From NCBI RefSeq assembly GCF_004521915.1, contig NZ_SDKD01000013.1, forward strand, positions 102,929 to 135,048: a stretch of DNA of 32,120 nt, written 5' to 3'. The position numbers and the translations under genes are program-made. Position 1 is the stretch's first letter. Each line of letters opens with the position of its first letter. The notes under the pieces were generated by a model that saw only the letters and a program-made list of their open reading frames with translations, had not been told where the DNA came from and searched no databases. Below, piece by piece: positions 15,134 through 24,504 of the stretch. Source of the stretch: Brevibacillus migulae (lineage in GTDB: Bacteria > Bacillota > Bacilli > Brevibacillales > Brevibacillaceae).

Positions 15134-15727
15134 CTATCGCGCATTCTCCGGTGCGATCAGCGCAAAAGTGGTACGCAACACCTCATCGATCTGCTCCCGG
15201 GAAGCACCCGACTTCTCCATGACCTTCGCGCCGCTAAGTGCGTTGTTCAGAAAAGCGGCAAGTTCTTTGCTGCTCTGGCGAGTCGTAATCAGCTGCCGCT
15301 CCTGGCCGCTGCGGATGACCTTCTCGAGTATTCTCTCGACCTGACTATACATGAGCTCGGCCTCGCGGTTGATCTCCTGATCGTCGGCTCCGAATTCCAG
15401 CACGGTATTGACCATAAAACATCCGCGGCGCATGGCTTCCTCGTTTGGATAAAGCGCAGCGTCGCAAATGGCCTTCAGCTTTTGCAAGGGAGACACCTCC
15501 TGGGAGGCCAGTTCTTCCAGCATGGCTACGCTCTGTTCACGATACAGCGCCAGCGCTTTTAAAAACAATTCTCGCTTGTCCTTGAATACGCCGTACAAAC
15601 TTTGTTTCTTCACTTGCGTCGTACGCGTCAAATCCTCAAACGAAGTCGATTTGAAGCCTTTCGTCCAAAACATTTCCATGGATTGGCACAGCGCACGATC
15701 AACATCGAATTCTCTTGGTCTGCTCAT
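15134..15727 (-). CDS. TetR family transcriptional repressor
   Basis: A 197-residue regulator. The N-terminal helix-turn-helix domain (about 1-55) shows FWTKGFKSTSFEDLTRTTQVKKQSLYGVFKDKRELF, typical of TetR. The all-helical C-terminal ligand domain contains RRGCFMVNTVLEFG, like TetR members of the YxaF/LmrA and AcuR type. It should bind the TTGACTG..GTCAA sites at its own promoter (15747) and upstream of the OYE gene (14863, 14957), repressing both until an effector, perhaps an electrophile or quinone, is bound. The ATG at 15727 is preferred: the longer frame (17 codons) would cross the operator. The ribosome site is weak. Confidence 0.9.
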   Translation of the reverse strand: MSRPREFDVDRALCQSMEMFWTKGFKSTSFEDLTRTTQVKKQSLYGVFKDKRELFLKALALYREQSVAMLEELASQEVSPLQKLKAICDAALYPNEEAMRRGCFMVNTVLEFGADDQEINREAELMYSQVERILEKVIRSGQERQLITTRQSSKELAAFLNNALSGAKVMEKSGASREQIDEVLRTTFALIAPENAR

Positions 15728-15746
15728 AGGGGCATCATATCCGTTT

Positions 15747-15762
15747 TTGACCACGCAGTCAA
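15747..15762. promoter_or_regulatory. TetR operator copy 3 (tetR autoregulation)
   Basis: TTGACCACGCAGTCAA, which on the minus strand reads TTGACTGCGTGGTCAA, one base from copy 1. It is 20 bases upstream of the tetR start, so it indicates autorepression. Confidence 0.8.
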
Positions 15763-15774
15763 TAAAGTAAACCC

Positions 15775-15815
15775 TCAAAAAACATGCAGAGCTTCCGTCA
15801 CATAACGGAAGCTCT
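15775..15815. terminator. Terminator of the GGDEF-EAL gene
   Basis: AGAGCTTCCGT (15788-15798) pairs perfectly with ACGGAAGCTCT (15805-15815). A T-run follows on the plus strand and, after TGCATG, on the minus strand, where it serves the gene ending at 15824. Confidence 0.82.
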
Positions 15816-15823
15816 TTTTCAAA

Positions 15824-18241
15824 TTACCCAGTCTTCATCGCTTGAAGAATTTTCCTGAATTCATCAGCCGGGACAGGCTTGCTGATATAGTAGCCTTGGG
15901 CTTCATCACACTTTTGATCAACCAAAAAGTTTGCTTCTTCCAAATGCTCAACGCCCTCTGCCACCACATACAAGCCTAGATGGTGAGCCATGGCGATGAT
16001 CGTAGCGACGATTGCCTCATTATGAGAATCATGTAACAGGTCACGGACAAACGATTGGTCAATCTTCAAGCGATCCAGCGGAAACCGTTTCAGGTAAGTG
16101 AGTGAGCTGTATCCAGTGCCAAAGTCGTCAACGGCAATATGCACACCCAGCTCTTTTAACGCCTGCAGGGTGGAGATCGAGCGGTTGACGTCCATCATGA
16201 TGCTTTCGGTAATCTCCAGCTCCAAACAAGCGGGATCCATCCCCGTTTCTTCCAAAACCTGTGCAACGGTTTCCACGATATTTTTCTTCCAGAATTGGCG
16301 GGTAGACAGATTGACAGACATCCGCAATGGGGGAAAACCTTCTGCCAGCCAGCTCATATTTTGCCTGCACGCTTCCCGCAGCACCCATTCCCCGATCGGA
16401 ACGATTAGTCCCGTCTCCTCGGCCAAAGGGATAAACTGTCCAGGCGGAACCAAGCCTTTTTCGGGATGCTTCCATCTCACCAATGCTTCAACGCCGACAA
16501 TCTCATTGGTGGCCAAAGAGACCTGCGGCTGGTAGTGCAGCATAAACTCTTCCCGCTCCACTGCTTTGTACAATTCGTTTTCCAGCAGCAAGCGCTCGTA
16601 TACTTGCTCGTTCATGGACGACATATAGAAGCGGTATTGATTCTTTCCTTTTTCCTTCGCAGCATACATCGCCGTGTCCGCACTTCTCATCAAGGCCGTC
16701 ATATCCTGGCCGTCTTTTGGATAGACCGCAATGCCGATGCTGACAGTGATCCGGACCTCCATATCATCGATCAAGAGAGGCTGTCCGAGTCCATCGATGA
16801 CCTTGTCTGCAAACGTGATCGCCTCTGCTTGGGAGAGGCTCGGCAGCACGAGGGTAAACTCATCTCCGCCCATGCGCGCGACCGTATCCCCTACGCGGAC
16901 CAAATCACGCAGCCGTTCCGCTATGCTGATCAAGACTTTGTCGCCGAAGCCATGGCCCAGGGAATCATTAATGACCTTAAAGCGGTCTGTGTCCAAAAAC
17001 ATGACGACCAGCGACTGCCCCTCCCCCAACGCTTTCAGCCCCTGATCCAGTTGCTGCTCAAGCAGTCTGCGATTGGGAAGGCCGGTCAACTCATCGTGGA
17101 AAGCTTGAAAGTTGATGATCGCTTCCGTCCGTTTGCGCTCCGTGATATCGCGCAAAATGGCGTACACACCTTCAATCTCTCCGTTCACCACAATCGGGAT
17201 ATGGGTAATGTTTATCGCAACTTTCTGGCCATTTTTATGGAGGATTTCCGTATCAGAATTTTGCGGAATGCCTTTTGACGCTAACCGGAAGGAGTGAACA
17301 ATCTGGTTCCAATCATCCGGACTCATCTTCGTTGCGATTTGGAAACTTTCCAGCTCATCCATGTCATAGCCGGTGGTAGCGACAGCAGCAGGATTGATGC
17401 TGGTAATTCCCCCCGCCAGGTTGTAGGAAATGACTGCGTCCAGATTATTGTGATACAGAGAGTTGTAGCGTTGTTCACTATCTTTCGCCTTTTTCAAGAA
17501 CTCCCCAAGTCTCCGGTCAATAATGGCCCGGTAGATGGCGATACCGAGAATAAAGCAAGTGAGGATACCGACCGCATACGCAAGCAGCTCGGCATTCATT
17601 CTTTTCCCGCCTGCAAAAATAGCGCCCTCATGCGGTGTAAAGGTTGTGGCCCACATCCCGGTATAGTGCATCCCAACGATGGCTGCCCCCATCACCAAGC
17701 CGCTGGCCAGCTTCTTGCGCAGCGCAGCTGACCCCTGCTCATGGCGCAGCCGAAAAGCGATCAAGACAGCCACGATAGAAACCGCAATGGCAACAAAAAT
17801 CGACAAAACAAATCGTACCGGGTCGTAGTGAATATGCGCCGGAATTTCCATGGCCGCCATCCCCGTATAGTGCATGGCAGCGATCCCTATCCCCATCAGC
17901 CCCCCGCCTACGAACAGACTGCTCATGGCCAATTGCTTGCGACTGATCACAAACAAGGCAACCGCGGAGGCCAGGATAGCGATCACGATCGAGATGAGGA
18001 CGATCCAATGGTCGTACGTGCTGGTAACTGGCAGGTGCAGGGCCAACATGGCGATGAAGTGCATGGACCAGATCCCTGTCCCCATCGCACAAGCGCCTCC
18101 CCACATCCATGCATGCCTGCTTTTTCCCGATGCTTCTGTTACACGGCCTCCCATATCAAGGGCTGTATAGGAAGCGATCGCAGCGATCACATAAGAAAGC
18201 AAGACAAGTGTCAGATGATACGTTTGTGTAAGGCTATGCAT
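15824..18241 (-). CDS. MHYT-PAS-GGDEF-EAL cyclic-di-GMP signalling protein
   Basis: An 805-residue membrane protein. Residues 1-245 form the seven-helix MHYT sensor with motifs at 60 (MHFIAM), 123 (MHYTGM) and 191 (MHYTGM), thought to bind a metal and sense a small molecule. A PAS domain (about 255-370) follows. The GGDEF domain (about 375-540) has an intact GGDEF at 458-462 and an inhibitory RxxD site at 449-452. The EAL domain (about 550-800) has EAL at 585-587 and the metal and catalytic residues N644, E676, D705-D706, K726 and E762. Both synthesis and hydrolysis of c-di-GMP look possible, with the sensor choosing between them. AGAGGAGCG precedes the ATG. It lies 82 bases after a chemoreceptor gene in the same direction, fitting control of motility. 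Confidence 0.95.
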   Translation of the reverse strand: MHSLTQTYHLTLVLLSYVIAAIASYTALDMGGRVTEASGKSRHAWMWGGACAMGTGIWSMHFIAMLALHLPVTSTYDHWIVLISIVIAILASAVALFVISRKQLAMSSLFVGGGLMGIGIAAMHYTGMAAMEIPAHIHYDPVRFVLSIFVAIAVSIVAVLIAFRLRHEQGSAALRKKLASGLVMGAAIVGMHYTGMWATTFTPHEGAIFAGGKRMNAELLAYAVGILTCFILGIAIYRAIIDRRLGEFLKKAKDSEQRYNSLYHNNLDAVISYNLAGGITSINPAAVATTGYDMDELESFQIATKMSPDDWNQIVHSFRLASKGIPQNSDTEILHKNGQKVAINITHIPIVVNGEIEGVYAILRDITERKRTEAIINFQAFHDELTGLPNRRLLEQQLDQGLKALGEGQSLVVMFLDTDRFKVINDSLGHGFGDKVLISIAERLRDLVRVGDTVARMGGDEFTLVLPSLSQAEAITFADKVIDGLGQPLLIDDMEVRITVSIGIAVYPKDGQDMTALMRSADTAMYAAKEKGKNQYRFYMSSMNEQVYERLLLENELYKAVEREEFMLHYQPQVSLATNEIVGVEALVRWKHPEKGLVPPGQFIPLAEETGLIVPIGEWVLREACRQNMSWLAEGFPPLRMSVNLSTRQFWKKNIVETVAQVLEETGMDPACLELEITESIMMDVNRSISTLQALKELGVHIAVDDFGTGYSSLTYLKRFPLDRLKIDQSFVRDLLHDSHNEAIVATIIAMAHHLGLYVVAEGVEHLEEANFLVDQKCDEAQGYYISKPVPADEFRKILQAMKTG

Positions 18242-18323
18242 AGATTCGCTCCTCTAATTCTGCAAAATGCTTCTAGATAGTAACTACCCGGGAGCTTATT
18301 TCCGTAAACATTTTCCAATTAGA

Positions 18324-20024
18324 TTAGACTTTAAATCGTGACATGACCTGCTGCAGATCATCCGCCATCTTAGCGAGTGTCGTCGCGGATGCATGGATCT
18401 CTTCCATGGATGCCAGTTGTTCATCCGTCGCCGCTGATACATGTTGGGCACCGGATGCTGTGGTTTCTGCGATCGCGCTGATGTCATTGATCGCTTCCAC
18501 TACCTCGCCTGTGCCTCTGGTAATCAGACCGATGGCTGCTGATACCTCTTGGACACGCAGCGCCACTTCGCTGACCGACTGTTCGATCGTACGGAAAGAA
18601 TCCCCTGCCTGACCCACCACATCAATCCCGGCAGCAACCTCTGTCATCCCTTGCTCCATCGCCTGGGTAGCCAGATAGGTTTCCTCCTGAATCGCCGATA
18701 TCAGCTCATTGATCTGCTGCGCGGACTGGGAGGATTCCTCCGCCAGCTTACGCACCTCATCCGCAACCACAGCGAATCCGCGTCCATTCTCGCCTGCCCG
18801 CGCTGCTTCAATCGCGGCGTTAAGCGCCAGCAGATTGGTTTGTCCGGCAATCCCTGTGATCGTTTCAATGATTTGGCCGATTTCCTTCGAGCGTGTGCCC
18901 AAATTCTGGATCACTTCCGCCAATCCGGAAATCGTCGCATGGATAGCGTTCATCTGCAGCACGGCTTTTTGGATTGATTCATTTCCATCCGCTGCATTGC
19001 TTGTCGCATTCTCCGCCAGCGTCGACACCGAGTGAGTATTTTCCACGATGTGCCCAACATTGGCAGAAAGTTCCTGGATTGCTTGGGAGCTGTCCTCGGT
19101 GTTTTCTACCTGTGTGTTTGCACCTTGGGCCAATTGCTGAACGGTCACAGCGATTTGCTCGGCCGCTCTGCTGTTTTGCTGAGAACTTGCCGATAATTGC
19201 TCGGAGCTGGCCGCCACCTGCTCGGTGGTCATTGACAAATGACGCAGCAAATTCACGAGATTTTTCCTCATCTGCTCGTAGCTTTTTGTCAGGTGGCCGA
19301 TTTCATCATTGGTCTCCGCTTTGATCTCAACCGTAAAGTCCCCTTGTCCCGCATGTTCCAGCGCTTGTCCGATCAGAGACAGTCTTCGCGAAATGCGGCG
19401 TGTAAACCATAAGACCGCGATGATGGTCAGAATCACGATACCAATCAGCAGAGGGACGATCACGTTCAACATGGACTTTTGGGTCGCTTCGATCATCTCT
19501 TGCGACGCGCCTACATACCAGATGCCGATGATTTCTCCGCTGCCGCTTTTAATCGGCTGGTACGCAGACTGATAGATTTGTCCGACGACATTGGCTTCCC
19601 CGAGATAGGTCTCCCCTTGCTTCAGCACCTTTTGGGCGACCGTTTCCGATACTTGGGTTCCTACTGCCCGCTTGCCTTCTTTCATCACGTTTGTCGTGAC
19701 GCGGGTATCACCCATAAAGATCGTGACCGTATCCCCATTCGTCAATTGTCCAATCTCATCGACCAATTCATAATTGTCGTTGATTTTTGTTTCGCCTTTG
19801 TAAAGGCTGCCGTCCTTGATCCGCCACTCCCCCGGATACTTATGCTCGATATACTGGTATCCTAGCGCCAGATCGGATTTCGCCTTTTCGATGGCAGATG
19901 CCTTTATTCCATTCTCTACCTCTATGATAACCACCAATTACATCGAAACCGTTAAAACCAGAATAAGTCCTAACACGAAGAGGTTCATCTTGGTCCCCAG
20001 CTTCATGTCGCTGATTCTTTTCAT
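18324..20024 (-). pseudogene. Methyl-accepting chemotaxis protein interrupted by an in-frame stop
   Basis: From ATG 20024 (GAGAGGTG seven bases upstream) the frame reads MKRISDMKLGTKMNLFVLG.. into the first membrane helix, then hits TAA at 19938-19940 (codon 29). It continues in the same frame for 537 codons without further damage: a Cache-type sensor (about 38-185), membrane helix (about 190-215), HAMP, and a full signalling domain with the hairpin tip around [36 protein letters not shown]. One base change would restore about 567 residues. A TTG follows the stop directly and could allow reinitiation, but it has no ribosome site and the product would lose most of the first helix. It is either a recent pseudogene, a read-through gene, or an error. 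The rest is well conserved. Confidence 0.85.
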
Positions 20025-20190
20025 TCGTTTACACCTCTCAGTAACATCAAAAATGATTTTATAAATACTTATCCATCAATGGAAAGGCTTAAACCTCTGG
20101 CCCATTTTTGATAATAGTACTATATTCATGGATCTTTTGTAATATAGTTACAGTGAAAAAGGTAAAATTATTTTATCTGGAATAGAATTA

Positions 20191-20231
20191 AAAAAACGCT
20201 TGTCTCCTGTGGTTCCGAAGACAAGCGTTTT
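20191..20231. terminator. deoD terminator
   Basis: AAAACGCTTGTCT (20193-20205) pairs with AGACAAGCGTTTT (20219-20231), 13 perfect pairs, with T-runs usable on the minus strand. It starts 12 bases after the deoD stop. Confidence 0.88.
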
Positions 20232-20242
20232 GTTCCGTTTCT

Positions 20243-20950
20243 CTAGGATTGGATGATCGTATCCAACGCGACGCGAATCATTTGATTGAAGGTGGTCTGG
20301 CGTTCCTCCGAGGAGGTCAATTCTCCCGTCAGCAGGTGGTCGCTTACCGTCAATATGGACAATGCCTTGGCTTTATAACGAGCAGCGATCGTATACAGGG
20401 CTGCTGTTTCCATCTCCACGGCAAGCGTGCCGTATTGCCCCAGCAGATTGGTCATGCTCTGATCATCGGTGTAGAACGTATCGCTCGTAAACACGTTCCC
20501 TACATGTACCGACATCTTTTCCGCCACAGCAATCTCATGCGCTTTTTTCAGCAAGTCAAAATTGGCGGTTGGCGCGTAGTCGATGCCATTAAAGCGCAGC
20601 TTGTTTACATTGGAGTCTGTCGATGCGGTCATGGCGATAATCACGTCACGCACTTTGATGTCCTCATGAAAAGCGCCGCAGGTACCGACGCGGATCAGGT
20701 TTTTCACACCGTAGCTTTGAATCAGCTCGGTCACATAGATGGAAATGGAAGGAATGCCCATCCCTGTCCCTTGCACAGAGACACGCTCTCCTTTATAAGT
20801 TCCTGTAAAGCCCAGCATCCCGCGCACTTCGTTATAGCAGACGGCGTTCTCCAGAAAGTTCTCTGCGATAAACTTCGCGCGCAGCGGATCGCCCGGCAGC
20901 AAGATTTTATCTGCGATTTCGTTTTCTTTGGCCCCGATATGTACACTCAT
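20243..20950 (-). CDS. deoD: Purine nucleoside phosphorylase DeoD
   Basis: A 235-residue cytosolic enzyme of the hexameric, trimer-of-dimers type that cleaves purine (deoxy)nucleosides with phosphate in nucleoside salvage. Conserved blocks are [19 protein letters not shown] (about 15-33), [16 protein letters not shown] (about 61-76), the phosphate-site RVGTCGA (about 87-93), VEMETAALY (about 178-186) and the catalytic Asp in TVSDH (about 202). Length fits the Bacillus enzyme. The ATG at 20950 has GGAGGG seven bases upstream; the frame extends 20 codons further without a site. It stands alone, not in a deo operon, ending at the hairpin near 20193. Confidence 0.96.
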   Translation of the reverse strand: MSVHIGAKENEIADKILLPGDPLRAKFIAENFLENAVCYNEVRGMLGFTGTYKGERVSVQGTGMGIPSISIYVTELIQSYGVKNLIRVGTCGAFHEDIKVRDVIIAMTASTDSNVNKLRFNGIDYAPTANFDLLKKAHEIAVAEKMSVHVGNVFTSDTFYTDDQSMTNLLGQYGTLAVEMETAALYTIAARYKAKALSILTVSDHLLTGELTSSEERQTTFNQMIRVALDTIIQS

Positions 20951-21139
20951 GTGTGTGCCCTCCGTTTTCTTTCGATTCAGTAGTTTATGTATGCTTTTTG
21001 AATAAACCATATAGAAGCACGTAATGCAAGTTTATGCGGTGTTCTCTATTTTTTCCTATTTAGTATTTAGTTTCAACACTTCTTATGTTAGGGTAATAAC
21101 CTACTATATTATTCGATAAATAGATAAAAGGAGTCGACC

Positions 21140-22843
21140 ATGAGAAAAACACTTACCTGGCAATTGGGAGTCATCATCGTCGGAATGATCATTGCTTCCT
21201 TGCTCATCTCTTCCTTTGCCACCTACAAAACCGCCTACGAGCGCATCTATGAAGCGGCCGGTATCGAGGCCTATGGTTGTGCGAATATTACAACCGGGCT
21301 GCTTGATCCGCGAGATATCGAAAAGCTGCTGCAAATGGATGGGGACGCAGCCAAAAAAGTGGGCGAGGCTCTCAACTGGACGGTCAACCACAAAAACATT
21401 TTCGAGACCCAGTATTTATTGACACCAGACGGCAAACTCATTGCCTTGGATAAAAACCTGCAAGCCAAAGGGTACAAGCCTGGGGATTCCTTCCCGATTG
21501 ACCAAGCGGCGATCAAAGAATTGCTGGATATGCGTCATCCGACTTACTCCAGCATTTATGAACACGATGGCATCAAGCGCTTGTCCGGCTATGCGCCAAT
21601 CTTCCGCGATCATGATTCCTCCAAGGAAATCGTCGCGATCAGTGTAATTGATTTCAATGCAGACATCGTGACAGCGCGCACATGGGACGTGGTCAGCGGC
21701 GGGATGATGCTCGGCTTTATCCCGATCGTGCTGGTTTCCTTCCTGACCGTCATGCTGCTGAGAAAACGGACCAAACCGATTTCCGCCCTGATCGAGCAAG
21801 CCCGCCAGATCGCCAATGGCAACCTGGCTGTCCAGCCGGTCAGCGTGAAGAGCAAAGACGAGATCGGTGACCTCGCCCAAACGCTTCAGGTGATGACGGA
21901 AAATCTGCGCTCCATGGTCTCCGTGCTGCAGACCACTTCCGAGCAGCTGGCCCAAAATGCACAGACCACCTCTGTTTCTCTGGATGAAATGAGCGTGGCC
22001 ATCCAGGAGGTGTCGGAGCGGATGGAGGAGATCGCCTCCGAGAGCACCGACGGAACCAAGGGCGCATCCGAAGCAAACAACGCTCTTGTCCAGCTGGCCG
22101 AAATGATCCAATCTGCCAAAGAGGCTGCGACAGCCAGCGTTGAAAATTCGCGATACACCATGTCAGCCGCACAGCAAGGAAAAGGGAAAGTGACCGAGCT
22201 CGCGAATCGCATGGCGGAAATCAAATTGGCGACACAGGAAACCGAGGCTTCGATTATGTCGTTGAACACGTTCACTACGGAAATCCAGAGCATCAACGAA
22301 ACAATCTCCGCGATCGCCGCTCAGACCAATCTCTTGGCCCTGAATGCTTCGATTGAGGCGGCACGTGCCGGTGAGCACGGTAGAGGATTCGCGGTCGTAG
22401 CTGAGAATGTGCGCAAGCTGGCAGAGCAGTCGAACAAAGAAGTCGCCCAGGTGGATGGACTGATTGGCAAAATCATGCAGAGCATTGCCGACACGGTGCA
22501 ATCCGTCCGGGAGAGCCACAAGAGCGTGGAAGAAGGCGAACACACGGTCACAGATACGGCTTCCGCCCTCGAACAAATCTGGGGAGCCATCGACAGCACG
22601 GTCAAGGAGATCAATCAGATTTCTGCACTGACCAATGAAGAAGCTGCTGTTTCCGAACGAATCGTCCAACTGATTCAAAATCTGAACACTTCCATCGAGC
22701 ATATGGCTGCCAACACCGTAGAAGTTTCCGCAGCGGCCCAACAGACCTCCGCCTCCGTGGATGAAGTCGCTGGCCTGTCTACCGAGACGAGCAAAATGGC
22801 GCAGCAATTGCGTACGATTGTCAATCAATTTACGCTTTCCTAA
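21140..22843 (+). CDS. Methyl-accepting chemotaxis protein
   Basis: A 567-residue chemoreceptor: membrane helix 1 (about 9-30), an extracellular Cache-type sensor (about 35-180, with [18 protein letters not shown] and [16 protein letters not shown]), helix 2 (about 188-208), HAMP (about 209-262) and a long cytoplasmic coiled coil. The CheA/CheW contact tip, [39 protein letters not shown], is intact. It senses an external ligand, which the sequence does not reveal, and controls the flagellar motor. AAAGGAG precedes the ATG. It is divergent from deoD, with a 189-base gap, and ends at a strong terminator. It is similar in design but not closely related to the interrupted receptor at 18324-20024. 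Confidence 0.94.
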   Translation: MRKTLTWQLGVIIVGMIIASLLISSFATYKTAYERIYEAAGIEAYGCANITTGLLDPRDIEKLLQMDGDAAKKVGEALNWTVNHKNIFETQYLLTPDGKLIALDKNLQAKGYKPGDSFPIDQAAIKELLDMRHPTYSSIYEHDGIKRLSGYAPIFRDHDSSKEIVAISVIDFNADIVTARTWDVVSGGMMLGFIPIVLVSFLTVMLLRKRTKPISALIEQARQIANGNLAVQPVSVKSKDEIGDLAQTLQVMTENLRSMVSVLQTTSEQLAQNAQTTSVSLDEMSVAIQEVSERMEEIASESTDGTKGASEANNALVQLAEMIQSAKEAATASVENSRYTMSAAQQGKGKVTELANRMAEIKLATQETEASIMSLNTFTTEIQSINETISAIAAQTNLLALNASIEAARAGEHGRGFAVVAENVRKLAEQSNKEVAQVDGLIGKIMQSIADTVQSVRESHKSVEEGEHTVTDTASALEQIWGAIDSTVKEINQISALTNEEAAVSERIVQLIQNLNTSIEHMAANTVEVSAAAQQTSASVDEVAGLSTETSKMAQQLRTIVNQFTLS

Positions 22844-22848
22844 TGGAA

Positions 22849-22887
22849 AACGCCCCGTCATCTCTTGCAATGACGGGGCGTTTGTCT
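22849..22887. terminator. Terminator between the chemoreceptor and tcyP
   Basis: AAACGCCCCGTCAT pairs with ATGACGGGGCGTTT (14 pairs) over an 8-base loop. Its flanks suit both converging genes. Confidence 0.88.
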
Positions 22888-22895
22888 ATCTACTT

Positions 22896-24287
22896 TTAGG
22901 CTTCAGCCTGTTTGGCAGCCGTTGGTGAGCCGTACGCCGAGGTATCCAGCTCATTTGTCCATTTGCTGGTCAGAATCCCCGCCGTCATGCTGCCGCTCAC
23001 GTTCAATGCGGTACGTCCCATATCAATGAGCGGCTCCACAGAGATCAGCAAGCCCGCCAGCGCCACCGGCAGATTGAGCGTAGAAAGCACCAGCAGCGCG
23101 GCGAAGGTCGCACCGCCGCCAACTCCCGCTACACCAAAGGAGCTGATCGCCACAACCGCAATCACGGTGAAGATGAAGGAAGGCGTGAACGGATCGATGC
23201 CCACAGTAGGCGCAATCATGATCGCCAGCATCGCAGGATATACGCCCGCGCATCCATTTTGCCCGATGGAAAGGCCGAGCGAGCCGGCAAAGTTGGCGAT
23301 TCCTTCAGGTACTCCCAGCTGCGCCGTTTGCGTATTGACGTTGAGCGGCAGCGTACCCGCGCTCGTACGGGACGTAAACGCAAAGGTCAGTACCGGGAAT
23401 GACTTTTTCACATACGTGATCGGATTGAGCCCCGCGATGGCCAGCAATACGAGATGAATGACGAATACGATCAGCAAAGCTACATAGGACGCGACAACAA
23501 ATTTCCCCAGTTTGTAAATTGCCTGATAATCGCTGGTAGCCGTTACGCGAGTCATGATCGCCAGCACTCCATATGGAGTCAGGCGCAGGATCAACGTGAC
23601 GACCCGCATGATGATCGAGTAAAACGTGTCAACGATCTTCGCAAAAAACTCGGCCTGCTCCGGATGCTTTTTCTTCACGCCCAGGTAAGCAAACCCGATA
23701 AACGCCGCAAAGATCACAATCGCGATTGTCGAGGTCGGACGTTGGTTCGTAAAATCATAGAACGGATTGGCAGGCAGCAGCTCCACCATTTTTTGCGGCA
23801 GCGTCTGATCCTGGATACCCGCCCACTTTTGCTCGAGCTGCTCGGCACGCGCCGTTTCCGCATCGCCTTGCTCGATCTGTACCGCCTCCAGCTGAAAAGC
23901 AGCCGTGGTGGCAATCGATACACCCGCCGCAATCGCGGTCGTCCCAATCAATACCGCCAGTACAAGCCCGCTCACTTTTCCGAGATTATTGGTCAGCTTG
24001 AGCTTGGTAAACGCCGACAGGATCGACAAAAAGACCAACGGCATGACGATCATGGACAGCAGCTGCACATAGCCCTTGCCCACGATATTGAACCAATCGA
24101 TCGACGTCTTCAGCGTCTCCGATTTCGTCCCATAGAACAGTTGAAGTCCGAGACCAAAAAGAATCCCTAGTCCCAGCGCGAGAAAAACCCGTTTGGAAAA
24201 GGAAACGTGTTTCTTTTGTAGCCAAAACAATGCGCTAATGAATACAATCATGACCGCAATGTTGACAACCGTTAAAAAGGGTGACAT
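22896..24287 (-). CDS. tcyP: L-cystine:proton/sodium symporter TcyP
   Basis: A 463-residue dicarboxylate/amino acid:cation symporter family protein, the same length as Bacillus subtilis TcyP as I recall it. The shared features run throughout: QKKHVSFSKRVFLALGLGI, GDAETAR, PANPFYDFTNQRPTSTIA, LTPYGVLAIM, LTFAFTSRTSAGTLPLN, SIGQNGCAGVYPAMLAIM and the C-terminal PLIDMGRTALNVSGSMTAG. The serine-rich reentrant loop and NVSG motif are substrate and cation sites. It imports cystine as a sulfur source. The ATG at 24287 follows GGAGGAATC; the open frame runs 28 codons further up over the promoter. A strong promoter lies at 24343-24371. Confidence 0.93.
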   Translation of the reverse strand: MSPFLTVVNIAVMIVFISALFWLQKKHVSFSKRVFLALGLGILFGLGLQLFYGTKSETLKTSIDWFNIVGKGYVQLLSMIVMPLVFLSILSAFTKLKLTNNLGKVSGLVLAVLIGTTAIAAGVSIATTAAFQLEAVQIEQGDAETARAEQLEQKWAGIQDQTLPQKMVELLPANPFYDFTNQRPTSTIAIVIFAAFIGFAYLGVKKKHPEQAEFFAKIVDTFYSIIMRVVTLILRLTPYGVLAIMTRVTATSDYQAIYKLGKFVVASYVALLIVFVIHLVLLAIAGLNPITYVKKSFPVLTFAFTSRTSAGTLPLNVNTQTAQLGVPEGIANFAGSLGLSIGQNGCAGVYPAMLAIMIAPTVGIDPFTPSFIFTVIAVVAISSFGVAGVGGGATFAALLVLSTLNLPVALAGLLISVEPLIDMGRTALNVSGSMTAGILTSKWTNELDTSAYGSPTAAKQAEA

Positions 24288-24342
24288 GATGATTCCTCCA
24301 CTCTTGGTATGAATTTGTATGTGAATGATAAAGAATATACCT

Positions 24343-24371
24343 GTTATAACCCGATAATTCCTATCAGTCAA
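24343..24371 (-). promoter_or_regulatory. tcyP promoter
   Basis: On the minus strand TTGACT (plus coordinates 24366-24371) and TATAAC (24343-24348) are exactly 17 bases apart. The spacer contains the imperfect palindrome GATAGGAATTATC, whose GGAATT half resembles half-sites of the cysteine repressor CymR. That regulator link is inference. Confidence 0.7.
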
Positions 24372-24504
24372 GTAAGATTTACACTTCTAGGTCTTCTTCC
24401 CTGTTTTCGCAAGTGAGCAAGTGATTCCCGACCTTCCTGCGAAACGTTTTGCCAGCCCCTCTCGTCAGAGAAAACGAAACAGCAATGACAAGGAGGAAAC
24501 CCAC

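Noticed and set aside
21093..21119. Sigma-D-like flagellar promoter (GTAA-15-TTCGATAA) upstream of the intact chemoreceptor
   Set aside because: Only five of eight -10 bases match, and the predicted start would fall on top of the ribosome site.
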